Shown: positions 48,304 to 63,950 of the stretch, one piece after another
Position numbering within the stretch: the stretch's first letter is position 1
Layout: each line of letters begins with the position of its first letter
From: Arabidopsis thaliana
Lineage: Eukaryota; Streptophyta; Magnoliopsida; Brassicales; Brassicaceae
Length of the DNA stretch: 64,000 bases
Assembly: GCF_000001735.4 (NCBI RefSeq)
Contig: NC_003070.9
Location: forward strand, 1,302,001 to 1,366,000
Direction: 5' to 3'
Made by a program: the position numbers and the translations under genes
Notes under the pieces: model-generated
Told to the model about the DNA's origin: nothing
The model's database searches: none
What the model saw: only the letters and a program-made list of their open reading frames with translations

Positions 48304-51300
48304 ATGGCCGCCGCCATGGTTAGTTCCGCCGGTGGGTTACTGGCAATGCTCAACGAACCCCATCCTTCCTTGAAACTTCACGCTCTCTCATATCTCATCA
48401 GATTGGTTGACCAATTTTGGCCCGAGATCTCCACTAGTGTCCCAATCATGTATTCAATTCTCTCTTCTCTTTTTTTTAATTGTTTCCCTTCGTGAGGCTA
48501 TTCTGTTTGCTTACTGGGAGTAAAGCTTATGGGATTTGGATGAGTTTTAGCACTCTTGATATTTCTTAGTTAGGGTATTACATTCCAAGTTTTTCCACTC
48601 TTGTGTCGAGTTAGATTTGAATGCGTTAATTCACAAGTGACAAACTTTATTGAATTGCTTTACTTAATTCTGTTGATTCTGAATAGAACCATTGTTATCT
48701 GGGCTAAGGACGCTCCCTTACCGTCATGATGCGGAAAATTTGTTCTTTTGAAAGTTGTAGAGACTCTACTTTTGCTTGAGATCTTAAACTGTTTTTGTGC
48801 TATTCTGAGACCTTTTTTTGATTTTTTTGTAGAGAGAGCTTATACGAAGATGAAGAGTTTGATCAGCATCAAAGACAGCTTGCTGCCTTGTTGGCCTCCA
48901 AGGTACAGTTTATCTTTTTATTTAACTTACATGATGACTGGTTTTATATAAATTGTTAGTGGAGATACGAGTGCCAGTTAAACGGATACCTTAAAAGCTG
49001 GTAGATTGCTACAGAAGTTCAGAGCTTGAATTTCCTGTAATCAAGTTATGTTATTGTATTATAAGACTTGTTTTCTAACGTTTATGTTAATCTTGTTTTA
49101 TCTCAGGTTTTCTATTACTTGGGTGAGCTTAACGATTCCTTGTCCTATGCCCTTGGAGCTGGATCCTTGTTTGATGTGTCAGAGGATTCTGATTATATTC
49201 ATACTCTTCTATGTAAGGATTTTGAAGTTTGCTACTTTCTTCTCTTCTACTTTTTTTATCCAATTCTGTGACAGTAGACACTAGCTCGGTTATCATTCTT
49301 AATAGGCGTAAATTCAAAATCATTCCAACCTGATTAAATGGAAGATTAAGAAAATAGTTTATACGATATATTTTCTAACTAATAAGACTTGAACGTCCAT
49401 CTTTCTTTTAATAAGATTGTGCTGCTAGAAAGTTACGCAAAGACATGATAAGATAGTGATCTTACAGTTACTAACTGTTTAATGTTGAATGTTTTACTCA
49501 TGGATGCTTCTGTTTTCCTTATCAGCCAAAGCAATAGATGAGTATGCTATTCTCAGATCAAAGGCAGTCGAGTCAAGTGAGGTGGTGGAAATTGACCCGA
49601 GATTGGTGGCCATTGTTGAACGAATGCTAGACAAGTATGGGATGCAGAATTTATTTATTTATGTCTGTCTACAAGTTTTTCGTTTTTCCTTACATGGTTT
49701 TCTGTTTTATAGATGTATCACTGACGGAAAGTATCAACAAGCCATGGGCATTGCTATAGAATGCCGGAGATTGGATAAGTTGGAGGAAGCGATCATAAAG
49801 AGTGAGAATGTGCAGGGAACATTATCTTACTGCATCAATGTTTCCCACTCTTTTGTTAATCAAAGAGAATATAGACATGAGGTGAGTCTGGTGGCCACAA
49901 AACTGGATTTTAATAGATGTATTATGTTAATGATACTATGAGCTCATCTTCTTTATTCTTTTCTTACAAATATAATGGTTATAATTCATTGCATTCTTTA
50001 TGTCAACTCAAAACATTTTTGTAGGGGCTGTTAATTTGTAAATGATAACATCCTTACTTCGTTCTTGCAGGTTCTTCGGTTACTTGTTAATGTTTACCAG
50101 AAGCTGGCTTCTCCTGATTATTTGAGCATTTGCCAATGCCTTATGTTCTTGGATGAACCACAAGGCGTTGCAAGCATATTGGAGAAGCTTCTTCGTTCAG
50201 AGAACAAAGATGATGCTTTATTGGCTTTCCAAATCTCTTTCGATCTTGTACAGAATGAGCACCAGGCATTCCTCATGAGTGTTAGAGATCGCCTTCCAGC
50301 GCCCAAGACCCGTCCTGTAGAAGCAATTCAAGCTGTTGAAACCTCTACTGCTCAGAATGAGAACACTGCAGGGGATGTTCAGATGGCGGATGAAACTCCA
50401 TCTCAGACAATTGTGCATGAAACAGATCCTGTTGACGCTGTGTACGCTGAGAGGTTAACAAAGGCTAAGGGGATTTTATCTGGAGAGACATCAATACAAC
50501 TGACACTCCAGTTTCTTTACAGCCATAACAAGTGAGGCAGTTTATTTACCTTTTTTGATATCTCGAAGGATATTTCATTCTTAAGTCGTTTCTTCCACAT
50601 AGTAAAATTTACAGCAATGGCCATTGTTTCTTTGTAGATCGGACCTGCTGATCCTGAAGACAATCAAACAATCTGTTGAGATGCGGAACAGTGTATGTCA
50701 CAGTGCTACAATTTATGCTAATGCTATAATGCATGCTGGAACGACAGTTGACACTTTTCTCAGGGAGAATTTGGTAAAATTTATTTTCTCTACCACTTTT
50801 TAACTTGTTTCAACGTCAACTATGTGGCATATTATTTAATCTTCTTTTCTTTTCCATTCATGTTTGAATTGTCAGGATTGGCTAAGCAGGGCCACCAATT
50901 GGGCCAAGTTTAGTGCTACAGCAGGATTAGGTGTTATTCATAGGGGTCACTTGCAACAGGGCAGGTCACTGATGGCCCCATACTTGCCTCAGGGCGGAGC
51001 AGGTGGTGGCGGGAGTCCTTATTCCGAAGGGGGTGCTTTATATGCTCTCGGCCTTATTCATGCAAACCATGGTGAGGGAATCAAGCAATTTCTTCGTGAT
51101 AGTCTACGCAGCACTAGTGTTGAGGTGATTTGCTATATCTTTCTTCTGGATAGTCTTCCGTTATATCACCAAAAAGATAGTCTTTTGTTTAGAATGATTT
51201 TCATTAAAAAAATATGGTTGCAGGTTATTCAACACGGAGCTTGTTTAGGTCTTGGTTTGGCTGCTCTTGGGACAGCTGATGAAGACATATATGATGATAT

Positions 51301-53261
51301 CAAAAGTGTGCTTTACACTGACAGTGCTGTTGCTGGTGAAGCTGCCGGCATAAGCATGGGTCTATTGTTGGTTGGAACAGCAACTGATAAGGCAAGTGAG
51401 ATGCTCGCTTATGCTCACGAGACTCAGCATGAGAAGATAATAAGGTAACTAAAGTCTGGAATATATTTTTGGCTATGTGTGTGGGTGCATGGTAATTTAT
51501 TTCAATGTTTTAAGTAACCAACATCTGGTTTTGTGTTTAGGGGATTGGCTCTAGGAATAGCTCTCACAGTATATGGAAGAGAAGAGGGAGCAGATACTTT
51601 GATTGAGCAGATGACTAGAGATCAGGATCCTATCATCCGTTATGGTGGAATGTATGCACTCGCATTGGCTTACAGTGGAACTGCAAACAACAAAGCCATC
51701 CGCCAACTTCTTCACTTTGCTGTGTCTGATGTCAGTGACGATGTTAGGAGGACTGCTGTTCTTGCACTTGGATTTGTCTTATACTCTGATCCAGAGCAGG
51801 TAACTCCATATTCTTTTTGTCTCATTAACTTCTTGACACTATATTCCATTTCTTTAGTGCCTTTAGGGCTCTTGTGCTCGCTTACAGTCATTAACTGGTG
51901 GCTCAATATTTAAACTGTAGACTCCCCGTATTGTATCCCTTCTTTCCGAGTCGTACAATCCACATGTCCGCTATGGCGCAGCTCTTGCAGTTGGCATCTC
52001 TTGTGCAGGCACTGGTCTGAGTGAGGCGATATCTTTGTTGGAGCCACTTACATCAGATGTTGTAGACTTTGTTCGTCAAGGTGCTCTGATTGCCATGGCC
52101 ATGGTGATGGTCCAAATTAGTGAAGCAAGCGATTCTCGCGTTGGAGCATTTAGGTTAGTGAAGTTCCGATCTCTTCATCAATTGGAGGGAGTGAGAATAG
52201 TTCTCTTTTGAAGACTAAAATTTGTCTGTGCTTTTGCAGGCGTCAACTTGAGAAGATAATACTTGACAAGCATGAAGATACAATGAGCAAGATGGGAGCA
52301 ATTTTGGCTTCAGGTATTCTTGATGCTGGTGGAAGGAATGTGACGATAAGACTGCTGTCTAAGACAAAACATGACAAAGTCACTGCAGTCATTGGCCTTA
52401 CTGTCTTCAGCCAGTTTTGGTATTGGTACCCATTGATTTACTTCATAAGCTTGGCGTTTTCACCCACCGCCTTCATCGGTTTGAACTACGATCTCAAAGT
52501 CCCAAAGTTTGAATTCATGTCACACGCAAAACCATCGTTGTTTGAGTATCCAAAACCAACTACGGTTGCTACTGCCAACACCGCTGCCAAATTACCAACT
52601 GCTGTGCTCTCAACCTCAGCCAAAGCCAAAGCTAAGGCTAAGAAAGAAGCAGAGCAGAAAGCTAAAGCTGAAAACTCTGGCAATGAAGCTGGAAAAGCCA
52701 ATGCAGCGTCAGATGAGAAGGAAGCAGAGTCTATGCAGGTAAAATGCAAATCTAATTCCCAACATCTTCGTATCTGTTTGAGTTGAAAAATTGCTCTTAA
52801 CATTTTTTACTTTGGGAAATGCTGTTCCTATGATTAATCTCAAGGTCATGATCAATTTATCATCAGTCTTTTGACTTTTGATCAAGTATATTTTCTCTAT
52901 GTTACTATGCCAGGTTGATAGCACAGCTACAACGGTGGAGAAGAAGGTTGAGCCAGAAGCAACGTTTGAGATTCTAGTCAATCCTGCGCGTGTAGTCCCT
53001 TCACAGGAGAAATACATCAAATTGATGGAGGATAGCCGATATGTACCGATGAAGCTAGCTCCATCAGGGTTTGTCCTTCTCAGAGACTTGCGTCCGCATG
53101 AGCCTGAAGTTCTGTCTCTGACCGATGCACCGACTTCAACAGCATCCCCTGCAGTGGGTGCAGAAGCTGCAGGACAAGCCCAACAAGCAGCCACCACCTC
53201 TGCTATGGCCATAGATGACGAGCCACAACCTCCGCAGGCCTTTGAATACGCTTCTCCATGA
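48304..53261 (+). CDS. RPN2B: 26S proteasome regulatory subunit RPN2b
   Basis: Thirteen exons: 48304-48449, 48833-48902, 49107-49212, 49526-49634, 49713-49881, 50071-50531, 50638-50773, 50876-51124, 51224-51444, 51541-51799, 51921-52153, 52240-52738 and 52914-53261, giving 1001 residues. RPN2 is the largest non-ATPase scaffold of the 19S base; it binds RPN13 and shuttle factors. The N-terminal helical rod ([15 protein letters not shown]) is followed by the toroid of proteasome/cyclosome repeats ([81 protein letters not shown]). A Lys/Ala-rich insert ([17 protein letters not shown], near 850) is typical of plant and animal RPN2. The C-terminal tail (Pro/Gln-rich, ending FEYASP) should contain the RPN13-binding part. 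All phases close. Recalled as At1g04810; RPN2a is elsewhere. Confidence 0.97.
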
Positions 53262-54420
53262 TTTTGTAATTTGATCAGTTGCCATTTTGTTTTCTGTTAA
53301 TTAAACAGAGAAACAGTTCTCCTTTTTTGAACTTGGAGACTAGTACTTATTGCATTGGTTCCGACTTGTTCTTGTGTTAGTAGTTTCTTTAAATCTATAT
53401 ATTACTAAGAGCAGAAATGGTAAACAACTATCATTTTTCCCTAAGTAAAGATTAATGCTATATACCAAAAAAAAAGAAAAAAAGTAAAGGTTAATGCTTG
53501 TATGATTTTTCTAGGGGAAATTAGATAAAAATCATTGCAAAAATTTAACCACATTGTTCAGTCGGGGAAAAATAAAAATCTCAGGTTGTCGATTTTGGGT
53601 CAAAATAGTTTGTTTATGCTAGTAGGCCTTTTTTAATTTATGTGGGTCAATTATATTACGCTCCTTGTAGCCCAATGGGCAGAATAAAAGTGAGCCCATG
53701 AGTGAGGCGCGTGGTAGGCGAACTGTCAAATGAAAATATCTTACCCACTCGCATACTAAGCGCGTATAAGACTGGGAAAACTGCCGTTTTTCGCTAAAAT
53801 TAATAAACTGGGCGCGTGTGGGCGTTTTTTTACTAATAAAAACGTAACTGGCCTTCTATCTGATTAACCTTGTCCGGCCTTCTTTAGTGAGCCCATTTTT
53901 GTTTTAGTTTTATGTTTATAGACCTTATAAAATATAAAGCCCATATACAGTTGTTCCAACCGCAGCAACAACTGTATCCAATTAAGGTTAGACTAATACA
54001 CATTTTCTTATTCAACACGCTAATTTAATCAGATAGACTTTGATTAGATACTTTGATCAGAGAGTATCTTACTACATAAATTTATCTGCTATATCCTCAC
54101 TGCCACATATTTCTCAAGAATCCCAAAGTATCATCATGCTTAGGTCAAAATGCAAAATATATAACATCTCATGAATTTTTTCCATGCCTTCAAATAACCC
54201 TTGTAGTTTTGATAGTAGTGATAAGATATTACCAGAAAGGCAGAAACGATTTAACACACAAAGGAAATAGATAATAGAGAGATAACATGGCTACGAAAAG
54301 ATAGAGAAGTAGGTTTTAAAACACACACGATTAAAGACTCCCAAGAGTTTTGAGCCCATTCTCACAAGACGAGATTATAGAGAAACCCACACAAATCCAA
54401 AGTTTTTAGAAACATTCTTC
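53262..54420. other. Convergent 3' region of RPN2b and TUA4
   Basis: About 1.16 kb between convergent stop codons. It is AT-rich at the ends. The middle (about 53640-53960) has several GCCCA/TGGGC elements and AAAACG-type motifs, which would suit a promoter although no transcript unit is recognised. No ORF longer than 60 codons occurs. Confidence 0.55.
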
Positions 54421-57086
<2,666 letters not shown>

Positions 57087-59844
57087 TTATACTAACATTT
57101 TGGAACGAAGTTTATTGGCTACATACAAGAGATGACTGATGTTTGTAGTTGGATAGTGTTGAAGTAACTTCATATTCGACGTGAAATCCCCAGCGATTAG
57201 CCTCCTCCTCACCAGTACCAGCATCGCACAACATATCCCCAGTAAGCTTTCCTGCAACAATACGATACAGACCGGGTCTTCTTTAATCAAGCAAATGAGT
57301 GGAACAGTAAACTAATGTGACTTCTGCATCTATCGATTTGATTTCGGGTATGCATCAAGGAGAAGATATTACGATCTTACCAGCGGACCTTCAGGGTCGC
57401 TTAAGAGTGCATCCCATATGTGAAGACTGTCAAAGAAACTAAACTCTTGTGTTAGGAGGAGAGTGATCCACCTAAATGCATAGAACTGTGGATTTACCTG
57501 TAATCAAAGAATCTATACAATGTCAGTCTCAATCTCAGAGGATCCAATCCACTGTTATTATGTTATGGATAGGAGAACAAGAATACAAAGTAAGCTGAGG
57601 GGATCATTGGAATTTATCTTCCGCACAAAGCAGATCATTAGGACTATAGTAGTAGAATGACAAATATGGTTGTTGTCACAACAAAAAGACATGAGAGAAA
57701 GAAAAAACCAATGTCTTACTTTCGTGGTGATCTCTAGATGACGCCACAGTTCCTCATCATGCTTCCTCACAAGTTGTGAGAGCCTCGTAATTGCAGATCG
57801 GATTCCCACCACACTATTGTCGAGTTGTTGACAGTAGAAGTCTCGAAATCCACTCAACAATTCAACAAAGCAAAAGAATGCATCTGCTTCAGCATGGGAC
57901 TGCATATTTTGAAAAGAGTTAATATGAAATTGATTGAAGCTGAGAAGAAGAAAAACAAGGTTGAAGAAAAAAGATCATACACGAACCAATCTTCTAAGAA
58001 AATTAGACAGAGAGGTCAGATTCATACTAATAGATTACGGGGTTCTTTTTTATTTGTAACTCTGTGACACATCATTTAGTAAAACAGTCTTGAGCTTTTA
58101 CTTCAAAGGAACGCATATCTTGAAATTATTGAGGGTCCAGACTAGCACTGTTACCTTAAAACTGTGTACGTTATCATTGAAAGTTGGTTAAAGGGTATCA
58201 CCGAAACAAAAAGAGTCTACTTACTGAACTATCTTCATCAGGGTCGTTACGGAATACATAAAAGATAGGTGCTAAAATTTCGTTCATCCCTTGAACATAT
58301 CTGATGCCTTGGTTTAACTTCGCAAATACAAGTAATATATTCTTCATAGATTCCTAGACATGTAAATCGAAATGTCACTGAGCTTTGATTAATCAAAAAT
58401 AGGTGAAAATTTGCTGATGAGAACACAAAAAGGTTACCTGATTAGAACGCGCAAACGATGATTCACCGGAGAAAAAGGGTATGTCTGGATGTGTACGCTT
58501 GACATCTCTGTCTATTTGTTCTATGGTCTCCGTATCCTACATTAACAAAAGAGTGATGATGGAACTAGTGGACAAATTAAATACTATATAACCTTTAATC
58601 CTGTCCTTAAGTAATGCACTGAGGTCTCTCTAAAAGATTAAGACAATGAAAGACCTGCCCAGGATGTAAGATATAGTACCTGGAAGTATGTATTCCAGAT
58701 ACTCGCCTTCCCTAGGCTTAAAGGATGGTCCTCGTCAGTAATTCTGGATCGGGCAAGCATGCATCGGCTTTCACTCTTCAAGTCATAGTTGTCGAACCCC
58801 TTTGACCTCACCATTTTCCATGTGATTTCTGACTAACTACCACAGAATCATTTAGAGGTACAAACACATTTCAAGAAAAGATAATTGTGTACAGAAACTT
58901 TCTAGATGAGAAAAAGGACTTACAAAGTTCACAAAAACAGCTAGGATAATACACACTTGATAACTTTTATGTGATAATCCGGTTACTTGAAATCAACTTA
59001 GACAGACATAGCATGCAAAACTAACAGACTAACAATAACTCCAAGGCAAGAAACAAAAGACCAGGATCACTTACAGGACTCGTCAGAAGCTCATCCTTGT
59101 AGTGCTTGTATTGGGATCTCTTTTGTTTCAACTCAGTTGACCAGAGTGAACGTTCAGGTGGCAAGTAACCAAGCAAAAGCTGCAAAGAGAATCATATTTC
59201 AATGACCAAGTAAGGTTTATCAGACTCTCAGACACAGTTCTATGCATTGTTGCATTACTACGATATAGATTCTTCAAAGTGAAAACAAACCAAAATCATG
59301 ATTCTTGAAATGCATACCTTCCAGACAGTAGAACGGATCCCGGGAGAATCCGGCAAACTTTGTAAAGCTAGACTCCTCAATTCCTTCATATTGATCACCT
59401 TCTTCGACAACTATAGAAAAAACCAATAAAGAAGAAGTAAACAATAACATTCAGAAACTGAGCAATTAGACCACAAAACGCTGGTGGAAGAATTTGAATA
59501 TTTGCATTGATGAAGCAAAAAAGGAAGGTTGCATTGACCTCCGCTGAGACATGAGCCTGGCGGGAAAAGTCTTCGGCGGAAGGACCAACGGAATGTCCAT
59601 ATTCGCCACTACCGCCAGAGATACTGTTACCGTTCCTCGGTCTATGCGACGGCGATGGAACCGAAGTGTTGGAAGAAGGCGGAGGAGCAGAATTAAGCCT
59701 GGGAGCAACGGAAATCGATTCTGCCTCTTCCTTCATCTTAGTGACGGGGGAATGACGGAGGAGACCATCGTCGTAAGAAGATGGCGGAGGAGGAGTAGAC
59801 CACATGGTGCTATTAAGCCATTCCGGTACCTTTTTCCTCACCAT
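57087..59844 (-). CDS. TBC-domain Rab GTPase-activating protein
   Basis: Nine exons: 59539-59844, 59318-59410, 59075-59179, 58680-58832, 58438-58536, 58225-58353, 57720-57899, 57381-57497 and 57087-57251, giving 448 residues. The first 100 residues are Ser/Pro-rich and probably disordered. The TBC domain runs from about 105 to 430: GIRSTVWKLLLGYLP, then the two fingers of dual-finger catalysis, I-x-x-D-x-x-R (I227, D230, R233) and Y-x-Q-G (Y271, Q273), then HIWDALLSD. Both catalytic residues are present, so an active Rab-GAP is expected, stimulating GTP hydrolysis on a Rab in the endomembrane system; which Rab is unknown. The ATG at 59844 is the only in-frame Met near the start. Recalled as At1g04830. 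Confidence 0.94.
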
Positions 59845-60866
59845 CTCTAGGGTTTGATGGATCGATCAAGCGATTGAAACTCACGCAGATTCAATTTCCG
59901 AGGTTTCCACAAGATTTAATGAGAGAAAGGTTCTGCGAGTCGGTGATTAATGGAAGTTCGTGATTTTGCTTCTTCTCACAGAGAGAGAAAGAGAGAGAAG
60001 AATCGAAGAAATTAATATTAAATATAGCCTCAATATTGTCGACTATTTACACATTTATCCCTTTCTTTTTCTTTATTCAATTTTCCCCTGTTTGTTTTGT
60101 TTGGAAATACTTAAATCCATAGTCATTTGTAAGATTTTTTTTATGATTAGGGATATATTTGGAAACTACAATAAATATATGGATTATGTACATTAGTATT
60201 ATCATATATCTAAAGAGTTGAGGTAATTTTTGGATATCAACAAAATAATTTGAGTTAAAATCGTATAACAGAAAGCAACAATAACTATGATTTATTTTAT
60301 CGTATTACCATATATATAAAGTGATATACAAACACAAGATTGATTAATCAGCAACAGTGATGGACCCAATTTACCTTGGCGACTGGTATTTGTTCTCATG
60401 TGATACCTGTGCTTCGCAAACAATTGCCATGTGTTTCGTTGTTGTCTTCAATAATACACATGACACCTACAGATACTAACATCTCCTTGCTTAATCATAA
60501 TCTTATCTTACGAAAATCTTAGCTTATGAAACGAAACTTCTCATATTTTCTATAAAAAAGAATTGGAATTTTCCATCTCAAAAACACAAGTAACCCACTT
60601 GAGCCCCTTCTCTTTCACTTCTAGGCCTGTGGGGTAACCCGAATCACTTCGGCCTGATATAGCTGTGGTGTGTGGCCTGGTCTCAGAAATCATGAGCTTG
60701 TCCTAATCCCTACTCTTGTGTACAAGAACATGACAAGATTTGTACCGGAAAGCGCCATGAATAAACAAAAACTTCAAGCAGCTCAGGCTGGGATGTTACA
60801 GAACATCGCATTTTTCCTTTTTGGTTTGAGTCATTGTTGTTGACTAACCTGAAGGGATCAACTATA
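59845..60866. other. TBC gene promoter and 3' region of the PPR gene
   Basis: The left 200 bp is a GA-rich leader and the middle is AT-rich. Around 60600-60700 there is a GC-richer patch with a short inverted pair AGGCC/GGCCT (about 60622 and 60652) and no coding signal. The right end is probably PPR 3' UTR. Confidence 0.5.
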
Positions 60867-62962
60867 TCACCAATAATCACCACATGAACATCTTCCATCT
60901 TTGAAATGATGAAACTGTCTTGCATCTCTCAGTAGAATATCTCTTTGGCTGATCTTACTAACATATTTCATTAAAGAATGACAATCTCCGCAGATTCTAA
61001 GGTTCTTAATGATCCTTATCGTGGTCCCAGGAGCAGTTCTTAGAAACCCAAGTGTAAGAGCCAGTTTCTCACTATGGATTCCCGTAACATTTTCCTTCTC
61101 TTCTTCTTCAATGTCATGAATTGACCAATCAGCTCCTGGATTGTATCCTTTCTGAATGGCAAGCGATATGATCTCATCAAGCTTCAAACCAATCTCCTGT
61201 GTTAGCTTATGAGAATAATCACCAGCTGAAAATTTGTTCAGTTGACCGTCCAATTCGATATAACTCCATCCCAATGATCTTTCTTTGATTCTCTTCTGCA
61301 ATGATAATCTTCTTTTCTCTACATCTTGAATGTTCCCTTTAGACGCATGTGTTTTGTCTAAGAAAATGTAACTACCACAAAGCTCTGGATCAAGCTCCAA
61401 AAGATTTTGTGACACACTTTCAGCCCTTCTATAACCCTTGTGCGCTTTGCAAGCACGATAGAGTGCAGCCCATGTTGTAAGATCAGGATTTATCGGCATA
61501 TTTTCTACAAGCTCATGTGCTTCGTTCAACTTCCCTGCTCTACCTAGCAGATCAACGACTAACACATAATGTTTCAGCGTGGGTTCAATTGCATAGTCAA
61601 GCCTCATGCTATCAAAGAAATTAAGTCCCAGGTCAACTTCGCTTGAGTTCAAGCATGCAGTTAGAACCGCGAGAAACACAACCTCATCTGGCTTCTCTCC
61701 TGCATGCACACCACAACTTAAAGAACTAAACTCGATGAATAATAATTAAAAAAAAATGAGAATAAGCTAAATTCTTAGACTGGACAAAATCTTTTACCGG
61801 AATACATCATTTGTCTAAAACATTGGATAGCCTGATGAAAGCGTCCATGAACCGCCCAACCTTGTATCATAGCAGTCCAAGAAAGAATATCCTTATGGTT
61901 CATATTACTGAACACAGTAGCCGCACAGTCAAGTTCCCCACATTTTGCATACATGTCTACGAGAGCTGTCCCTATGGCTCTATCCAACTTAATCCCATTG
62001 TCCAAAATATAACCATGAATTCTTATTCCTGATCCAAGAGCACCAGATTTTGAACATGCAGAGAGCACAGCAGCAATTGTGTATTCATTAGGCTTTAAGC
62101 CCTTCTCTAGCATCTCGAAATAGGTAGAAATCGCAGTTTCATAGTCGCCAGTTTGAGAAAACCCATTAATTAATGTTGTCCAAGACACCACATTTTTCTC
62201 TGGCATTAATTCAAAAAGCTGCTTTGCTCTGTTCAACTCGCCGCTATCAACATAACCCTTGATCAAAGTACTCCAAGATCCTGAATTTCTCTCAGGCATG
62301 GATCGAAAAAGTGTTGTAGCCATATGCATATCCTTGGCTCGACAATACCCATTAATCAAAACATTCCATATCAAAATACTCTCCTTTTTGATTCTATCAG
62401 GACTTTCTTCGAACACTTGGAAGGCATGTTTTAATTGTCCGGTTTTGGCGTACATATCAACCAATGATAACCTGACGAAGGAGTCACAGTCAACGAAATT
62501 CTTCAAAGTCGCGGCATGAAGAGCCCTACCCAACCATCTAAAACCTAATTTAGAATTAGACTTGAGTACAAACGGAAAAGTTAGCCGATCGGGTTTCACA
62601 CCAAGCCTTAACATGAGAATGAAATGACGAACCGAAGACTCGAAACGAGCATTCTCCGTCAAACCACGGATCAAAGCATTTAAAACAAAAGGATTCCTCT
62701 CTTCAGAATTTCTGAAAATCGAGAGGCTATAATCCGGGGACTTGAGAAGCGAAGAGCAAGATACGAGCTGAGCAGCGACGCGGCTACTGAGGACGCCGCG
62801 ACGGAGGATCTGGGCGTGAACATGGCGGAGACTTGCGGTGTCTTTACAGGCGTGAATCAGAGATATGAAGTGAGACTCGTCCGGTGAGGCTTGACGATCG
62901 GCCGGAAAATAGATTTTAGCGGGAGAAGATTTCGGTTTAAAAATAACAGAAAGCGATTTCAT
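60867..62962 (-). CDS. DYW-class pentatricopeptide repeat protein, probable organelle RNA-editing factor
   Basis: Two exons, 61798-62962 and 60867-61699, give 665 residues. The single intron lies after TAT TCC G, inside the last PPR motifs. The N-terminus (SLSVIFKPKSSPAKIYF) is basic and Ser-rich, as expected for an organelle-targeting peptide. About ten PLS-type motifs follow (for example NVLINGYCRAKDMHMATTLF, NVVSWTTLINGFSQTGDYET, GTALVDMYAKCGELDCAATV), then E/E+ segments and a complete DYW domain. The zinc/deaminase motif H597-S-E599 and C625-G-D-C628-H and the terminal CSCGDYW are all intact. DYW proteins bind specific sites in chloroplast or mitochondrial RNA and direct C-to-U editing. 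The target here cannot be read reliably by eye. I recall it as PCMP-H64 (At1g04840). Confidence 0.95.
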
Positions 62963-63310
62963 CGTACCTCAGTCAAAACGCTCATCAGTCATCAGATCTC
63001 GCGGTGCAAAAGACTCTTATATATTTGGCTAGTGGCTACTTATCTTAACCGGATTAAACCGTATTGCTCTAAATATATCAAACCGGTTAATTGGCGAACC
63101 GGTTCAGACGAAAGCAGTATGGAAATGTCATTTTTTTTACCTTAAAAGTTACAATGCAAACAACAAGACGGATTAAACAGTAATGGAAGCTTTTAGTTCT
63201 GCTCTCCAAATTTTCCACTTATTTAAGCAAAACAAAAAGAATGTCACTAGCCAGTATTATTCATAGAGATATCCGAATTTTTTTTTAGTTTCATAAGAAG
63301 AGGCATGGAT
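62963..63310. other. PPR gene promoter and 3' region of the PUB-domain gene
   Basis: 348 bp between the PPR start (62962) and the PUB gene stop (63311). It is compact: PPR promoter, with ACCGG/CCGGTT repeats around 63048-63105, plus 3' UTR. No TATA box is evident, as usual for PPR genes. Confidence 0.55.
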
Positions 63311-63950
63311 TTAAAGAACTCCAAAGAAAGGGTTGTTGATGGCGGAGTTGAGTTCTGTTCCAGCTGAGTTTATGATGGCTGAATCGATCTTGTCTCTAGG
63401 TAAGAACAAGAACTCTCCTCCTTCAATTTTCTCAAATCCACATAGCTCCATGAACTCTATGCCCCCTCTTAGCGAACCAACCCTTTCCTGTTTACATTTT
63501 CATCCCAAAAACCATGACAAGTAAGAAACTGGACCCATCATCATCATCATCATCATCAGTGTAGATCCTTCAAGTAGATCTAGATGCGTATTTTTATGCC
63601 CGATTGTTTACCTGAAATGTTTGGTTGGTGAGTCTAATTTTCCGGAATTTTTCCTCATCTGGATTCTTAGCGACATTTCCCATGTAAGTCAGCAGAGTCT
63701 GGAACGCTCTCTTCACTTTAGCATCATCCTCCTGAACAAACAAGCAAAATTACTGTTATACTCAAACTTTACTTGATCCTCCTTGAACCCTTTTTCCCCG
63801 ATTTCCAAAAGATTAATGTTCGGCTCATTGTTGCTTAGAATGTGTGGGTTGACAAATGTTAAATGTATTTACCTTGTGGGCTTGCTTAAGGGACCTCAAG
63901 CATTCTCTCATTTGTTCAGTCTTTGTGGCCGGTCTAATTGGCAATGTAAC
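63311..63950 (-). CDS. PUB-domain protein, C-terminal part (5' end beyond window)
   Basis: Three exons are visible on the minus strand: 63873-63950, 63612-63731 and 63311-63487 (stop TAA 63311-63313), all phase 0, giving the last 124 residues. They read [20 protein letters not shown], then a PUB/PUG-type helical module ([39 protein letters not shown]), then [19 protein letters not shown] and a C-terminal tail ending [11 protein letters not shown] domains bind the p97/CDC48 ATPase C-terminus in ubiquitin pathways. The full gene is likely At1g04850, which I recall as carrying a UBA/TS-N domain upstream; the UBA part is outside this window. The last 50 bases of the window are intron. Confidence 0.85.
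63536..63558. repeat. ATC/TCA trinucleotide microsatellite in intron
   Basis: About seven tandem TCA units in the last intron of the PUB-domain gene. Confidence 0.9.

Noticed and set aside
60620..60700. A GC-richer patch with AGGCC/GGCCT that looked like a tRNA-like or structured RNA.
   Set aside because: No cloverleaf can be drawn: D-arm and T-arm consensus bases are missing, and no Pol III box B is visible.
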